The translations under genes were made by a program, and so were the position numbers. A stretch of 64,000 nucleotides of DNA from positions 1,240,001-1,304,000 of the forward strand of contig OZ250157.1 of assembly GCA_965237765.1 (NCBI GenBank). The letters run 5' to 3'. The notes under the pieces were generated by a model. That model saw nothing but the letters and a program-made list of their open reading frames with translations, did no database searches and had not been told where the DNA came from. Source of the DNA: WTGJ01 sp965237765 (GTDB lineage Bacteria; Chloroflexota; Anaerolineae; Aggregatilineales; Phototrophicaceae). Shown piece by piece: positions 9,747 through 18,907 of this stretch (its first letter is position 1; every line of letters begins with the position of its first letter).

Positions 9747-10706
9747 TTACTTGGTGCTATAGGGGTCGAGCGCATCGCGCAACCCATCACCGATAAAGTT
9801 GGCACTCAGCACGGATAGCAGGATGAGCGCGCCGGGGAAGAACCACAACCACTGGGCCGTGTCGATTCTCTCCATCGCCCGTTGGATCATGTTGCCCCAG
9901 CTGGCCGTGGGCGGTTGCACACCCAGCCCCAGAAAACTGACATTCGCTTCGATCAAGATGACCTGCGAGATGCCCAGCGTCGTCGCCACGATCACCGGGG
10001 CCATGGCGTTCGGCAAGATGTGCCGGAACACGATGCGGCGATGGTTCATACCCATTGCGCGCGCCGCAATGACAAACTCTCGTTCCTTCAGAGACAGCAC
10101 GATCGAGCGGACAATGCGCGACAGGCCCATCCAGGTCGTCAGACCCAGGACAAGAATGATGACGATAACGCTGCCACTTATTTCACGGCCCAGTATGTTG
10201 ACCTGCGGCATTTGCGTACCTATGAATTTTGATAGCACCAACAGCAGGAACAACAACGGGATGCTGAGCAAAGCTTCGGCAACACGCATGATGATATTAT
10301 CTATCCAGCCACCGTAGTAGCCGGCGATGAGGCCCAGCGCCGTGCCCAGAAACGTTGTAACCATGACCGAAAGGACACTGATCGCGAGTGATATCTGCCC
10401 GCCATAGACTGTCCGGGCCAGCACATCGCGGCCCACTTCATCAGTGCCCATCGGGTGCTCGGCGGAAGGCGCTTCCCATTTGCGACGAAGGTTCAAATCG
10501 TTGGCATATTCTTCAGAAAAGATGATGGAGCCAACCAGGATATAGAGAGCAACGGCGCACATGATCACTAGGCCAACAACTGCCATGCGATGAGAGGAGA
10601 AGCGTCGCCAGAAGACTGCCAGGGCGGAGCGCTCCTCATATAGTCCTCCCTGGTCGCTGAGTATGGCGACCGGTGGTGTCTTGGGGTCCACGTTGGCTAC
10701 GGTCAC
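9747..10706 (-). CDS. Peptide ABC transporter permease, DppC type
   Basis: 319-residue membrane protein with a GTG start preceded by AAGAGG. Landmarks: M-G-T-D-E-V-G-R-D-V-L-A-R, the EAA-like loop A-A-R-A-M-G-M-N, and the ending G-D-G-L-R-D-A-L-D-P. Last gene of an operon on the minus strand (binding protein, DppB, DppC). It converges with the M42 peptidase gene. The 60 bases between them show no convincing terminator. Confidence 0.92.
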   Translation of the reverse strand: MTVANVDPKTPPVAILSDQGGLYEERSALAVFWRRFSSHRMAVVGLVIMCAVALYILVGSIIFSEEYANDLNLRRKWEAPSAEHPMGTDEVGRDVLARTVYGGQISLAISVLSVMVTTFLGTALGLIAGYYGGWIDNIIMRVAEALLSIPLLFLLLVLSKFIGTQMPQVNILGREISGSVIVIILVLGLTTWMGLSRIVRSIVLSLKEREFVIAARAMGMNHRRIVFRHILPNAMAPVIVATTLGISQVILIEANVSFLGLGVQPPTASWGNMIQRAMERIDTAQWLWFFPGALILLSVLSANFIGDGLRDALDPYSTK

Positions 10707-10728
10707 GGGCCAAAATCCTCTTGGGTTT

Positions 10729-11784
10729 CTACCGGCCAGGCTGGGCGGTTAAGGCAACTCTCGGATCGAGCAGCGAGTACACCAGATCCGTTAAGAGTTG
10801 CAGCACGACCACGGTCACCGCGATCAGCATCAAGATTCCCATGAGCACCGGATAATCCGATCGGGTCAGGCTTTCAATGAACAGCAAACCCATCCCCGGC
10901 CAGGCGAATATCGATTCGGTGATCACCGCCCCGCCCAGAACGAAGGGAAGATCGAGGCCGATGATCGTCACCAGCGGTAGGGCGGCATTCTTCAGGATGT
11001 GGATGGTGAAAATGCGTCGCTTGGCCAGGCCTTTGGCGTGGGCGGTTCGGACGTAGTCGGCATTCATCGCCTCCAAAATGCTGGAACGAACATAGCGCAT
11101 ATAGGCCGCCGCATAGATGATGGCCAGGCTGGATGCGGGCAAGATCATGTGCCTGGCGAGGTTATCCAGAGTCCGTGGCTCGCCCACTTCGTACATCCCG
11201 GCAATCGGGGGGTGCGGCAAACCCAGGTTGCGCAGACCCACAGCAAAGATGAAGATCATGCCGAGCGAGATGAGGAAGATCGGCATCGAGTAGAATACAA
11301 AGGCCACTGTAGTCAGCAGATTGTCGACAGTGCTGTATTGTTTCAACGCAGAAACTGACCCCAGGACTACGGCCAACAGCACGGCAGTGATATACATGGG
11401 GATCATCAGGATCAGCGTGTTGGGCAGGCGCTCCATGATGCGCACCTGCGCGAATTGCTTGGTGATCAGCGAGCGGCCGAGGTCGCCGCGCAGGATACCT
11501 TTACGTGGGCCGTAGACATTCTCGTCCGTATCACCATCACCATCGGCGTCGATGAACGTCCAGTCGTTGCCGATCATCCAGAAGATGTATTGCAGGTAAA
11601 TCGGTTTATCCAAGCCCATGCGCCGGCGCATGCGGAGCCGTTCTTCGCCAGTCGGCGGGCGGCCCTGGCTGAGCTGGATCGCGAGCGGGTCGCCGATGGA
11701 ATTCATGATGACGAAGAGGATGACGCTGATGATGAACAGGAGTGGAATGGCCTGTATGATCCTGCCAGCGACATATTTTAGCAT
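10729..11784 (-). CDS. Peptide ABC transporter permease, DppB type, with an Asp-rich loop insertion
   Basis: 351-residue membrane protein, longer than the usual 305-325. The extra length is a loop between the first two membrane segments containing D-A-D-G-D-G-D-T-D-E-N, which resembles a calcium-binding dockerin/EF-hand loop facing the periplasmic side. After it comes R-G-D-L-G-R-S, then the EAA-like loop T-A-H-A-K-G-L and the ending L-L-D-P-R-V-A-L. The ATG follows AGGGA. It lies 22 bases upstream of its DppC partner. Confidence 0.9.
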   Translation of the reverse strand: MLKYVAGRIIQAIPLLFIISVILFVIMNSIGDPLAIQLSQGRPPTGEERLRMRRRMGLDKPIYLQYIFWMIGNDWTFIDADGDGDTDENVYGPRKGILRGDLGRSLITKQFAQVRIMERLPNTLILMIPMYITAVLLAVVLGSVSALKQYSTVDNLLTTVAFVFYSMPIFLISLGMIFIFAVGLRNLGLPHPPIAGMYEVGEPRTLDNLARHMILPASSLAIIYAAAYMRYVRSSILEAMNADYVRTAHAKGLAKRRIFTIHILKNAALPLVTIIGLDLPFVLGGAVITESIFAWPGMGLLFIESLTRSDYPVLMGILMLIAVTVVVLQLLTDLVYSLLDPRVALTAQPGR

Positions 11785-11857
11785 CGCGAAATCCCTGCAA
11801 ATACTGGGTGCAGTCTCAGCAACCCCTTAAGGCATGAAGGAATTCTTGCCCGCTTGT

Positions 11858-11886
11858 GCAAGGAGCGCAGCAAGTGCGCTCCTTGC
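11858..11886 (-). promoter_or_regulatory. Perfect 12-bp hairpin between binding-protein and permease genes
   Basis: GCAAGGAGCGCA at 11858-11869 pairs perfectly with TGCGCTCCTTGC at 11875-11886 around a 5-base loop. It lies just after the binding-protein stop and about 70 bases before the DppB start. There is no T-run. Confidence 0.6.
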
Positions 11887-11909
11887 ATCATCCTACGTGT
11901 AGAGAGAGG

Positions 11910-13613
11910 TCAATCCGCCGATTTCCATTCGGGCAGCGAGTACCATGGTGTGTCGGTAACGGCCCAGGACACATTCTCCAGGTTCGTGTTAAACGTGAGA
12001 GCCGGGAGCAGATTCACTACGAATAGGGTGAAATTCTCTTCCGCCATCAACACCTGGATACGGTTGGCGGCCTCCTGACGTTCGTCGGCATCGAGCGCTG
12101 TGCCGAGCACATCCCAGAGATCGTCCATCTCCGGATAGCAGGCGTGGATGCCATTCCAGCCGGTGTCATTCTCCTCGCTGGGTATGGAATCGCAGGACCA
12201 CAGCTCGAGCTGGTCAATCGTCGCGGTGCCCACGCCCCAACCCTGGATGTAGAGGTCATGTTTGCCGGTCGCGTAGGGGCTATCGGTCGAGAACGGCGCG
12301 TGGATGACATTGACCGCGTAATGGGTGATGGTCATATCGACATCGATTTCGGATAGCATGTCCTGAATGACGAGCAAGACATCCTGATACTGGGTGAAGG
12401 CGCCGCCGGCGTAGGTTGCACTGGTTAGGGCTAATTCAGTGCCGTCTTCGACGCCCTCCACACCGTGAGAGGCGATCGAGCCGCTGCCGTCATCGTACCA
12501 ACCCGCTTCACTCAAGAGCGCCAGCGCCCCTTCGGGGTCGTAGGCGATCTGTGGCGTATCTTCGTGGAACCAGGCGGTGCCATCCCAGAAGCTGCGAGGG
12601 ATCGCGGTATTGCCATCATAGAGCTCATCCACGATGAATTGGCGGTCGATGGCCATACTGAGCGCACGGCGCACCCGGCTGTCGCTGAAGGCGGGGTGGG
12701 CGTTGGGGCCCTGATTGAAACGTAGCTCCATGCGTCCGCCGGAGAAGAAGGTGTCGAGCGCCAGGACATCGGGATTTTCTGCCACCAACTCCTGTGCCTC
12801 CAGGATGGGGATCGCAAAGGTCCAGTCCGTCTCACCGTTGACGAGGAGTTGCTTGATGACGGTGTTATCCGGGTAGAAACTGATGACGACTTCGTCAAAC
12901 CAGACATCGCCCCAGTAGTTCTCGTTGCGCACATAGCGGATGGAGCTGCCTGAATCCCACTCCGAAAAGAGGAAGGGTCCATTGCTCACGACCGGTGCGC
13001 GCAGCCACTCCATGGTATCCATTCCCCGGTTTTCGGCGAGCGTCGCTTCATACTCCTCGCGCAGGATGTGATTCGGCAAAGGTATGAAGTTAGCGGTGGT
13101 CCAATCGGGTTGTGAAAGGGAAAAGGTGATGACCACATCTTTCTCGGTCTCTCCCTGGGTAACGCTATCGAGCGCTGCGCCATTGACAAACCGGAATTCC
13201 AGCATATTGCTGAGGCCATCTTTGCTCACATCGAAGACCAACTCAAAATCAGCGGCGGTGATCGGCGTGCCATCGGACCAGATTGCCCAGTCGGCCAGCG
13301 TGAATGAGACGATCGTTTTGCCCTCATCAGTATGGACGATACCCCCGTTTTCCACGCTGGGCAGTTCATCGACGAGCTTCGGCTGGAGAGCGCCCATTCC
13401 ATCTCGTCCCCAAGGTGGTAGTGAATGGATGCGCATGAGATTCCAGGCGACACCCAGGTCGCTGAAATAATCGAACAGGATGGGTGGTTCCTGCGTATAA
13501 GCGAGCCGCAAGACACGCTGTTCATCCTGACCGCCTGCTACACCAACCATGATCGTCAGCAACATGGCGCTGACCAGGATGATGAAGATGGAGCGAACAA
13601 ATTGGCGTTTCAT
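11910..13613 (-). CDS. Family 5 extracellular solute-binding protein
   Basis: 567-residue binding protein, divergent from the other four here. The start at 13613 is chosen because AAGGAG lies just upstream and M-K-R-Q-F begins a normal signal peptide ending A-G-G-Q-D; upstream in-frame codons have no support. Landmarks include W-S-D-G-T-P-I-T-A-A-D, R-R-A-L-S-M-A-I-D-R and N-P-D-V-L. First gene of the minus-strand operon with two permeases. The ligand is probably an oligopeptide or another amide, which sequence alone cannot settle. Confidence 0.9.
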   Translation of the reverse strand: MKRQFVRSIFIILVSAMLLTIMVGVAGGQDEQRVLRLAYTQEPPILFDYFSDLGVAWNLMRIHSLPPWGRDGMGALQPKLVDELPSVENGGIVHTDEGKTIVSFTLADWAIWSDGTPITAADFELVFDVSKDGLSNMLEFRFVNGAALDSVTQGETEKDVVITFSLSQPDWTTANFIPLPNHILREEYEATLAENRGMDTMEWLRAPVVSNGPFLFSEWDSGSSIRYVRNENYWGDVWFDEVVISFYPDNTVIKQLLVNGETDWTFAIPILEAQELVAENPDVLALDTFFSGGRMELRFNQGPNAHPAFSDSRVRRALSMAIDRQFIVDELYDGNTAIPRSFWDGTAWFHEDTPQIAYDPEGALALLSEAGWYDDGSGSIASHGVEGVEDGTELALTSATYAGGAFTQYQDVLLVIQDMLSEIDVDMTITHYAVNVIHAPFSTDSPYATGKHDLYIQGWGVGTATIDQLELWSCDSIPSEENDTGWNGIHACYPEMDDLWDVLGTALDADERQEAANRIQVLMAEENFTLFVVNLLPALTFNTNLENVSWAVTDTPWYSLPEWKSAD

Positions 13614-13735
13614 GAGTTTGTACTCCTTAAAAATGTCTAACCCCAACGAATGTTTCCACCACTGAGCACTTAATGCCTCCAATCGATTCCAGCCCGGCTG
13701 CAATACTATCGTGAAAATACATGGTCTACAAATAG

Positions 13736-14638
13736 CTATCTCAATTTCGGGTCCAGCGCATCGCGCAGGCCATCCCCCAACAAGTTCACGCTCAGCACCG
13801 TCACGAAGATGGCCGCGCCGGGGTAGAAGCTGAGCCAGGGGGCCTGGCGCAATTTATCGCGCGCGTAGAGCAGCATCGCACCCCATTCCGGGGCCGGCGG
13901 GTTGACGCCTAAGCCGATGAAGCTGAGACCACCGACGATCAGGATCGCGCTGCCCAGGCCGAGGGTGGCGAAGACGATGACCGGCGGGATGATGTTGGGG
14001 AGGATGTGGTTGAACATGATGCGGGCATCGCGCGCGCCGAGGGCACGGGCGGCCAGTACGTAATCCTGAGCGCGGGCCGCCAGCACAGCGCCGCGCACTA
14101 ACCGGCCGTAGCCGGGGATGAGGGTCAGGCCGACGGCGATCATCACTTTTTCCAGGCCGGTCCCCAGCACCGAAACAAGGACGATGAGAAAGATGATGCC
14201 GGGGAAGGCGAGCCAGACCTCGGTGATGCGCTGGATGATGATATCGCGCCAGCCGCCGTAGTAGCCGCTGATGAGGCCGACGACCACACCACCGCTCATG
14301 GCGATGGTGATCGCCAGCGCCGCCACGCCCAGCGATTCGCGCCCACCCCAGAGCACACGGCTGAGCACATCGCGTCCCAGATCGTCGGTGCCGAAGAGGT
14401 GTGCGGCGCTGCCGGGAGGTTCGTAGCGGGCGCGGTAGTTCTGGTAGAGCGGGTCGTGAGGCGCCAGCAACGGCGCCAGCAGGGTGAGGAGGAGGATCAA
14501 CAGAAGGCCGGCGAGGCCGATCATCGAGGCTACGTCGCGCCGCAGGGCGCGGAGGCTGGCGATCCAGAAATTGTCAGAGATAGCGAGCGTCTGTGTGACG
14601 GTTTTAGCGCCGTTTTTGGCGCCGCTATTAACGGCCAT
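13736..14638 (-). CDS. Peptide ABC transporter permease, DppC type
   Basis: 300-residue membrane protein. An open frame runs further upstream to 15082, but that part is an antisense-like shadow of the DppB gene. The ATG at 14638 overlaps the DppB stop (TGATG) and the protein from there has a normal DppC layout: F-G-T-D-D-L-G-R-D-V-L-S-R, the EAA-like loop A-A-R-A-L-G-A-R-D-A, and the ending G-D-G-L-R-D-A-L-D-P-K. Last gene of the operon that starts with the gamma-glutamyltransferase-like gene. Confidence 0.92.
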   Translation of the reverse strand: MAVNSGAKNGAKTVTQTLAISDNFWIASLRALRRDVASMIGLAGLLLILLLTLLAPLLAPHDPLYQNYRARYEPPGSAAHLFGTDDLGRDVLSRVLWGGRESLGVAALAITIAMSGGVVVGLISGYYGGWRDIIIQRITEVWLAFPGIIFLIVLVSVLGTGLEKVMIAVGLTLIPGYGRLVRGAVLAARAQDYVLAARALGARDARIMFNHILPNIIPPVIVFATLGLGSAILIVGGLSFIGLGVNPPAPEWGAMLLYARDKLRQAPWLSFYPGAAIFVTVLSVNLLGDGLRDALDPKLR

Positions 14639-15561
14639 CAGTCGTAGCGGATGCGGGGGTCGAGGAAGCCGTAGAGCAGGTCCACGATGAGGTTGGCGAA
14701 GACGAAGCTGGCGGCGAACACGAGGACGATGCCCTGCACCTGGGCGTAATCGCGCGCGCCGATGGCGTTCAGGGTGAACAGACCCAGGCCCGGGCGGGCG
14801 AAGACGCTCTCGATGAAGACCGTGCCGCCGAGCAAAACGCCGAAATTCAAGCCGATGACGGTGACGATATTGATGAGGGCATTGCGCATGATGTGGCGCC
14901 AGAGCACCAGGCGCTCCTCGAGGCCCTTGGCGCGCGCGGTGCGCACATAATCGGCGTGGATGACTTCGAGGACGTTGGAGCGGGTCAGGCGGGCCAGGGT
15001 GGCGCCGATGGCCAAGGCCAGAGTGGTGGCGGGCAGGATGAGGTGCTTGATATCGCCGGTGCCGCCGATGGCGGAAACCCAACCCAGCCGCACACCAAAG
15101 ATGTAATTCAGCTGGATGCCGATGAAGTAATTTGGCAGCGAGATGCCCAGCAAGGCGAGCAGCATGACAGCGCGATCAGCGAGGCGGCTGCGCGTGGTGG
15201 CGGAGAAGGTGCCGATGCCGACGCCGAAGATGACGGACAGGGCTAAGGCGCTCAGGGCTAGCTCGAGGGTGCTGGGGAAGCGGGCGAGAATCTCGCCCAG
15301 GACGGGTTGGCGGCCGTAGTAGGATTTGCCGAGGTCGCCACGCAGGGCTCCGGCGAGGAAGCGCAGGTAGCGCAGCCAGAATGGGTCATCGAGGCCCATG
15401 ATGGCGCGCTGGGCGACGATATCCTCTGGCGTGGCAAAATTGCCGAGGATCAGCTGGGCGGGGTCGCCCGGGGCGAACTGGAACATGATGAACGTGAGCA
15501 GGCTGACGCCGATCAAGACGGGGATGGCAAAGAGCGCGCGCCGCAGGATGAAGAGCAGCAT
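14638..15561 (-). CDS. Peptide ABC transporter permease, DppB type
   Basis: 307-residue membrane protein with Q-F-A-P-G-D-P-A-Q near the N-terminus, R-G-D-L-G-K-S, the EAA-like loop T-A-R-A-K-G-L-E-E and the ending F-L-D-P-R-I-R-Y-D. It is directly coupled to the DppC gene and preceded by a perfect hairpin that separates it from two binding-protein genes. Confidence 0.93.
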   Translation of the reverse strand: MLLFILRRALFAIPVLIGVSLLTFIMFQFAPGDPAQLILGNFATPEDIVAQRAIMGLDDPFWLRYLRFLAGALRGDLGKSYYGRQPVLGEILARFPSTLELALSALALSVIFGVGIGTFSATTRSRLADRAVMLLALLGISLPNYFIGIQLNYIFGVRLGWVSAIGGTGDIKHLILPATTLALAIGATLARLTRSNVLEVIHADYVRTARAKGLEERLVLWRHIMRNALINIVTVIGLNFGVLLGGTVFIESVFARPGLGLFTLNAIGARDYAQVQGIVLVFAASFVFANLIVDLLYGFLDPRIRYD

Positions 15562-15576
15562 GTTCCTTAACGAGGG

Positions 15577-15609
15577 CCCGGTGGGTGGGGGATTATGCCA
15601 CCCACCGGG
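15577..15609 (-). promoter_or_regulatory. Perfect 12-bp hairpin between binding-protein and permease genes
   Basis: CCCGGTGGGTGG at 15577-15588 pairs with CCACCCACCGGG at 15598-15609 across a 9-base loop. It is placed between the binding-protein stop and the DppB start, with no T-run. Confidence 0.6.
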
Positions 15610-15636
15610 GTCAGGGTATCATTCGCCGCCCGGCGT

Positions 15637-17175
15637 CTATTGGCTGGCCAGCGTCGCGTCATTGAAGAAAGCAGCCCAGGACGCCAGGTTGGCGGGATTC
15701 GCCAGGTAGCCCTGGACGCGGTTGTTGATGGCTACAAAGGTCAGCGGCGCATAAAGCGGGACCGAGTAAGCCTGCTCGACGATGTAGCGCTGCGCTTCGT
15801 CCACCCACATATCGCGGTTGGCGAGGTCGCTGCGGGTGTTATCGAGGATGCGATCCAATTCGGGGTCATCGCCCTGCGGTATGTTGAGGACGCCGGAATG
15901 GAACCAACGATAGAGGATATCCGATTCGCTGGCGCGGTAGCCGAGTGTCACCACGCTGAAGTTGCCGCTGAAGATATCCGAGACCGCGGGCCCCTGTTCC
16001 ATCAGCGTGATCGTCAAGGTGACACCGATGTCACTGAACTGCTGCTGTAGCACTTCGCAGAGGGTGTTATAGCCCGGGGAAACACATTTGATCTCGATCT
16101 CCAGGTCCTCGCCATACCCCGCCTCGGCGAATAATGCGCTGGCGCGCTCCGGATCATAGTGATAGCCGATTTCTTCAACCCCTTCCCAATAGCCGCCGAT
16201 GGTGGACGAGAGCGGCCCGTATTGCGGTTGGCCGTGCCCCTCGACGAGGACATCCACTAACAACTGGCGGTCGATGGCGTGGTTGAAGGCCTGGCGCACG
16301 CGCAGGTCATCGAAGGGTGGCTGGCTGACATTGATGATCAGGGAGGGCAACATGCCCTGGGCAGGCTTTTCCAGGATGGTCAGATGATCGAGACTGCGCA
16401 GGTATTCGACATCGCTGGCTTGCACGGCGGCATAGTCAATTTCACCCGTCTCCAGGCCCGCGAGGACGGTGCTCGCTTCGGGGATGATGACGAATTTCAT
16501 CCGCTCGATGTGGTAGGGGCCCTGGTTCATGACGAAGGGCGGCCCCCAGTTGAAGTTCGGGTTACGGACGAGGGTTACGCTTTCCCCGGTGCTGACTTCC
16601 TCCAGCATATAGGGGCCGACGCCCATGAAGGTGCGTCCAAACTGGTCGCCCGCTTCCTCATAGAACTCAGGGTGATAGGGTTGGACGACGGCGGTGTTGG
16701 AAAGATGCTCGAGCAGTAGCGGGAAGGGCTCTTTCATGTGGATCTCGAGCGTGGTGGCATCCGGGGCGACGGCATGGCTGACGGAGCGCAAGCGGCCGGC
16801 CTGCGGCGCGCCGGTTTCCGGATCCAGCAGGCGCGTGATCGACCAGACGAAATCATCCGCCGTCAGCGGTCGCCCGTCATGGAACGTGACGTCGTCGCGC
16901 AGGTGGAAAGTCCAGAGCATGCCATCTTCGCTGGCCTCCCAGCTGGTGGCGAGCCAGGGATGATAGACCGCCTGGTGATCGCGGGAGACCAGGGTGGCGC
17001 CGAGCAGCCAGCCGATGGACATCGTATCGCCATGGCCACCGTGGTGGATATCCAGCGTATCGAAGCCGGAGATGACGAAAGTCATCGTCTCGCCTTCCTG
17101 GGCAGCGAGCGGGGGTAGGGACAGCAACGAAATCAGCAGCAGGATACATACGGTCAAAAGGGTTTTCTGGTTCAC
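15637..17175 (-). CDS. Family 5 extracellular solute-binding protein
   Basis: 512-residue binding protein, very similar to the upstream gene along its whole length, including the signal peptide core L-L-I-S-L-L-S-L-P-P-L-A-A-Q-E-G-E. Landmarks are F-H-D-G-R-P-L-T-A-D-D, V-R-Q-A-F-N-H-A-I-D-R and Y-L-A-N-P-A-N-L-A. A GAGGAGGAACC ribosome site precedes the ATG. The tandem duplicate suggests two ligand ranges feeding one permease pair. Confidence 0.92.
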   Translation of the reverse strand: MNQKTLLTVCILLLISLLSLPPLAAQEGETMTFVISGFDTLDIHHGGHGDTMSIGWLLGATLVSRDHQAVYHPWLATSWEASEDGMLWTFHLRDDVTFHDGRPLTADDFVWSITRLLDPETGAPQAGRLRSVSHAVAPDATTLEIHMKEPFPLLLEHLSNTAVVQPYHPEFYEEAGDQFGRTFMGVGPYMLEEVSTGESVTLVRNPNFNWGPPFVMNQGPYHIERMKFVIIPEASTVLAGLETGEIDYAAVQASDVEYLRSLDHLTILEKPAQGMLPSLIINVSQPPFDDLRVRQAFNHAIDRQLLVDVLVEGHGQPQYGPLSSTIGGYWEGVEEIGYHYDPERASALFAEAGYGEDLEIEIKCVSPGYNTLCEVLQQQFSDIGVTLTITLMEQGPAVSDIFSGNFSVVTLGYRASESDILYRWFHSGVLNIPQGDDPELDRILDNTRSDLANRDMWVDEAQRYIVEQAYSVPLYAPLTFVAINNRVQGYLANPANLASWAAFFNDATLASQ

Positions 17176-17263
17176 GAGCGGTTCCTCCTCTTCCTGATCT
17201 TCTCTATATACTCTCTCATTATTTTTTTGTCAAAAATCGGCCTCATTACCCGCGCCGCGCGGG

Positions 17264-17290
17264 CCGGGGGTGGCGCGCGGCCACCCCCGG
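17264..17290 (-). promoter_or_regulatory. Perfect 10-bp hairpin after a binding-protein gene
   Basis: CCGGGGGTGG at 17264-17273 pairs with CCACCCCCGG at 17281-17290. It follows the stop of the upstream binding-protein gene. A second small GC hairpin and a T5 stretch come further on, so partial termination is possible. Confidence 0.55.
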
Positions 17291-17300
17291 GGAAGAAAGA

Positions 17301-18848
17301 TTACTCGCCGGCTAACGTCGCGTCGTTAAAGAAGGCGGCCCAGGTTGCCAGGTTGGCGGGATTCGCCAGGTAGCCCTGGACGCGGTTGTTGACGGCCACG
17401 AAAGTCAGCGGGCCATAGATGGGCACGACGTAAGCCTGTTCGACCATATGGCGCTGCGCCTCGTCCACCCACATATCGCGGTTGGCGATATCGCTGCGGG
17501 TGTTATCGAGGATGCGATCCATTTCGGGATCGTCAGCGCGTGAGGGGTTGAGGGCGCCCGCGCGGCTGGTGTGGAACCAACGATAGAGGATATCGGATTC
17601 GCTGGCACCATAGCCGAGGGTCATGATGTCGTAGTTTCCGGCTAGGGCGTCACCGAAGAACACGCTCGCATCCACCAGCGTGATGCTTGCCGTGATGCCG
17701 ACATCGCTGAATTGCTGTTGCATCACTTCACAGAGGGTGTTGAAGGCCGGCGTCAGGCATTTGAACTCGAGCTCGAGGCCATCGGCGAAGCCGGCTTCGG
17801 CGAGCAGCTCGCGGGCGCGGTCTGGATCATAACGATAGCCGATTTCCTCGACGCCTTCCCAGTAACCTCCGATGGTGGAGGAAAGCGGGCCGAATTGTGG
17901 GCGGCCGTGTCCTTCGAGGATGACTTCCACGAGCAGCTGGCGATCCACGGCGTGGTTGAGGGCCTGGCGCACGCGTATGTCATCGAAGGGGGCCTTGCCG
18001 AGGTTCAGGTGGAGGGCAGGGTACATGCCCTGCCAGGGCGCCTCCAGCACGGTCAGGTGGTCCAGGGAGCGCAGGTAGGCGACATCGGCGGCTTGCACGC
18101 CGGCGTAGTCAATTTCGCCCGTCTCCAGGCCTGCGAGGACGGTGCTGGGTTCGGGGATGATGACGAATTCCAGGCGCTCGATATTGTAAGCGCCCTGATT
18201 CTCGACGAAGGGCGGCCCCCAGTTGAAGTCCGGGTTGCGGACGAGGGTGACGCTCTCCCCGGTGCTGACACCCTCCAGTACATAGGGTCCGACGCCGACG
18301 AAGGTGCGCCCGAATTGGTCACCGGCTTCGGCATAAAACTCGGGATGATAGGGTTGGACGACGCCGGTGTTGGAAAGGTGCTCGAGCAACAACGGGAAGG
18401 GCTCCTTCATGTGGACCTCGAGGGTGGTGTCATCGACGGCGACGGCATGGCTGACGGAGCGCAGGCGGCCGGCCTGGGGCGCGCCGGTTTCCGGATCCAG
18501 CAGGCGCGTGATCGTCCAGGCATAGTCGGCCGCGGTCAGCGGTCTGCCATCGTGATAGGTCACGTCGTCGCGCAGGTGGAAGGTCCAGAGCAGGTTATCT
18601 TCGCTGGTCTCCCAGCTGGTGGCGAGCCAGGGGTGATAGTTGGCCTCGTTATCACGGGCCACCAGGGTAGCGCCGAGCAACCAGGCGACGGCCATCGCGT
18701 TGCCATCACCACTCATGTGGATATCCAGCGTATCGAAGCTGGTGATGGCGAAAGTCATCGTCTCGCCTTCCTGGGCGGCGAGCGGGGGTAGGGACAGCAA
18801 CGATATCAGCAGCAGGATTCCCAGAGTCAGTAGGGTTTTCTTGAACAT
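17301..18848 (-). CDS. Family 5 extracellular solute-binding protein
   Basis: 515-residue binding protein, tandem paralogue of the next gene on the strand. The start at 18848 (M-F-K-K-T-L-L) is preferred over the longer frame to 18911 because it directly follows AGGAGGAACC and begins a good signal peptide. Landmarks: Y-H-D-G-R-P-L-T-A-A-D, V-R-Q-A-L-N-H-A-V-D-R, Y-L-A-N-P-A-N-L-A. It comes just after the gamma-glutamyltransferase-like gene, which suggests that gamma-glutamyl or similar peptides are handled here (inference). Confidence 0.92.
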   Translation of the reverse strand: MFKKTLLTLGILLLISLLSLPPLAAQEGETMTFAITSFDTLDIHMSGDGNAMAVAWLLGATLVARDNEANYHPWLATSWETSEDNLLWTFHLRDDVTYHDGRPLTAADYAWTITRLLDPETGAPQAGRLRSVSHAVAVDDTTLEVHMKEPFPLLLEHLSNTGVVQPYHPEFYAEAGDQFGRTFVGVGPYVLEGVSTGESVTLVRNPDFNWGPPFVENQGAYNIERLEFVIIPEPSTVLAGLETGEIDYAGVQAADVAYLRSLDHLTVLEAPWQGMYPALHLNLGKAPFDDIRVRQALNHAVDRQLLVEVILEGHGRPQFGPLSSTIGGYWEGVEEIGYRYDPDRARELLAEAGFADGLELEFKCLTPAFNTLCEVMQQQFSDVGITASITLVDASVFFGDALAGNYDIMTLGYGASESDILYRWFHTSRAGALNPSRADDPEMDRILDNTRSDIANRDMWVDEAQRHMVEQAYVVPIYGPLTFVAVNNRVQGYLANPANLATWAAFFNDATLAGE

Positions 18849-18907
18849 GAACGGTTCCTCCTCTTCCTTAATCCTCTTCTTTCTGTTCGCGACAATAACA
18901 TGGCGCG

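Noticed and set aside
13736..15082. A 448-codon frame suggesting a longer DppC permease
   Set aside because: The first 148 codons are the overlapping DppB gene read in another frame, Arg/His/Pro-rich and without a ribosome site. The coupled ATG at 14638 gives a normal protein.
17712..18791. Long plus-strand frame opposite a binding-protein gene
   Set aside because: Antisense shadow of the real gene, with biased composition and no ribosome site.
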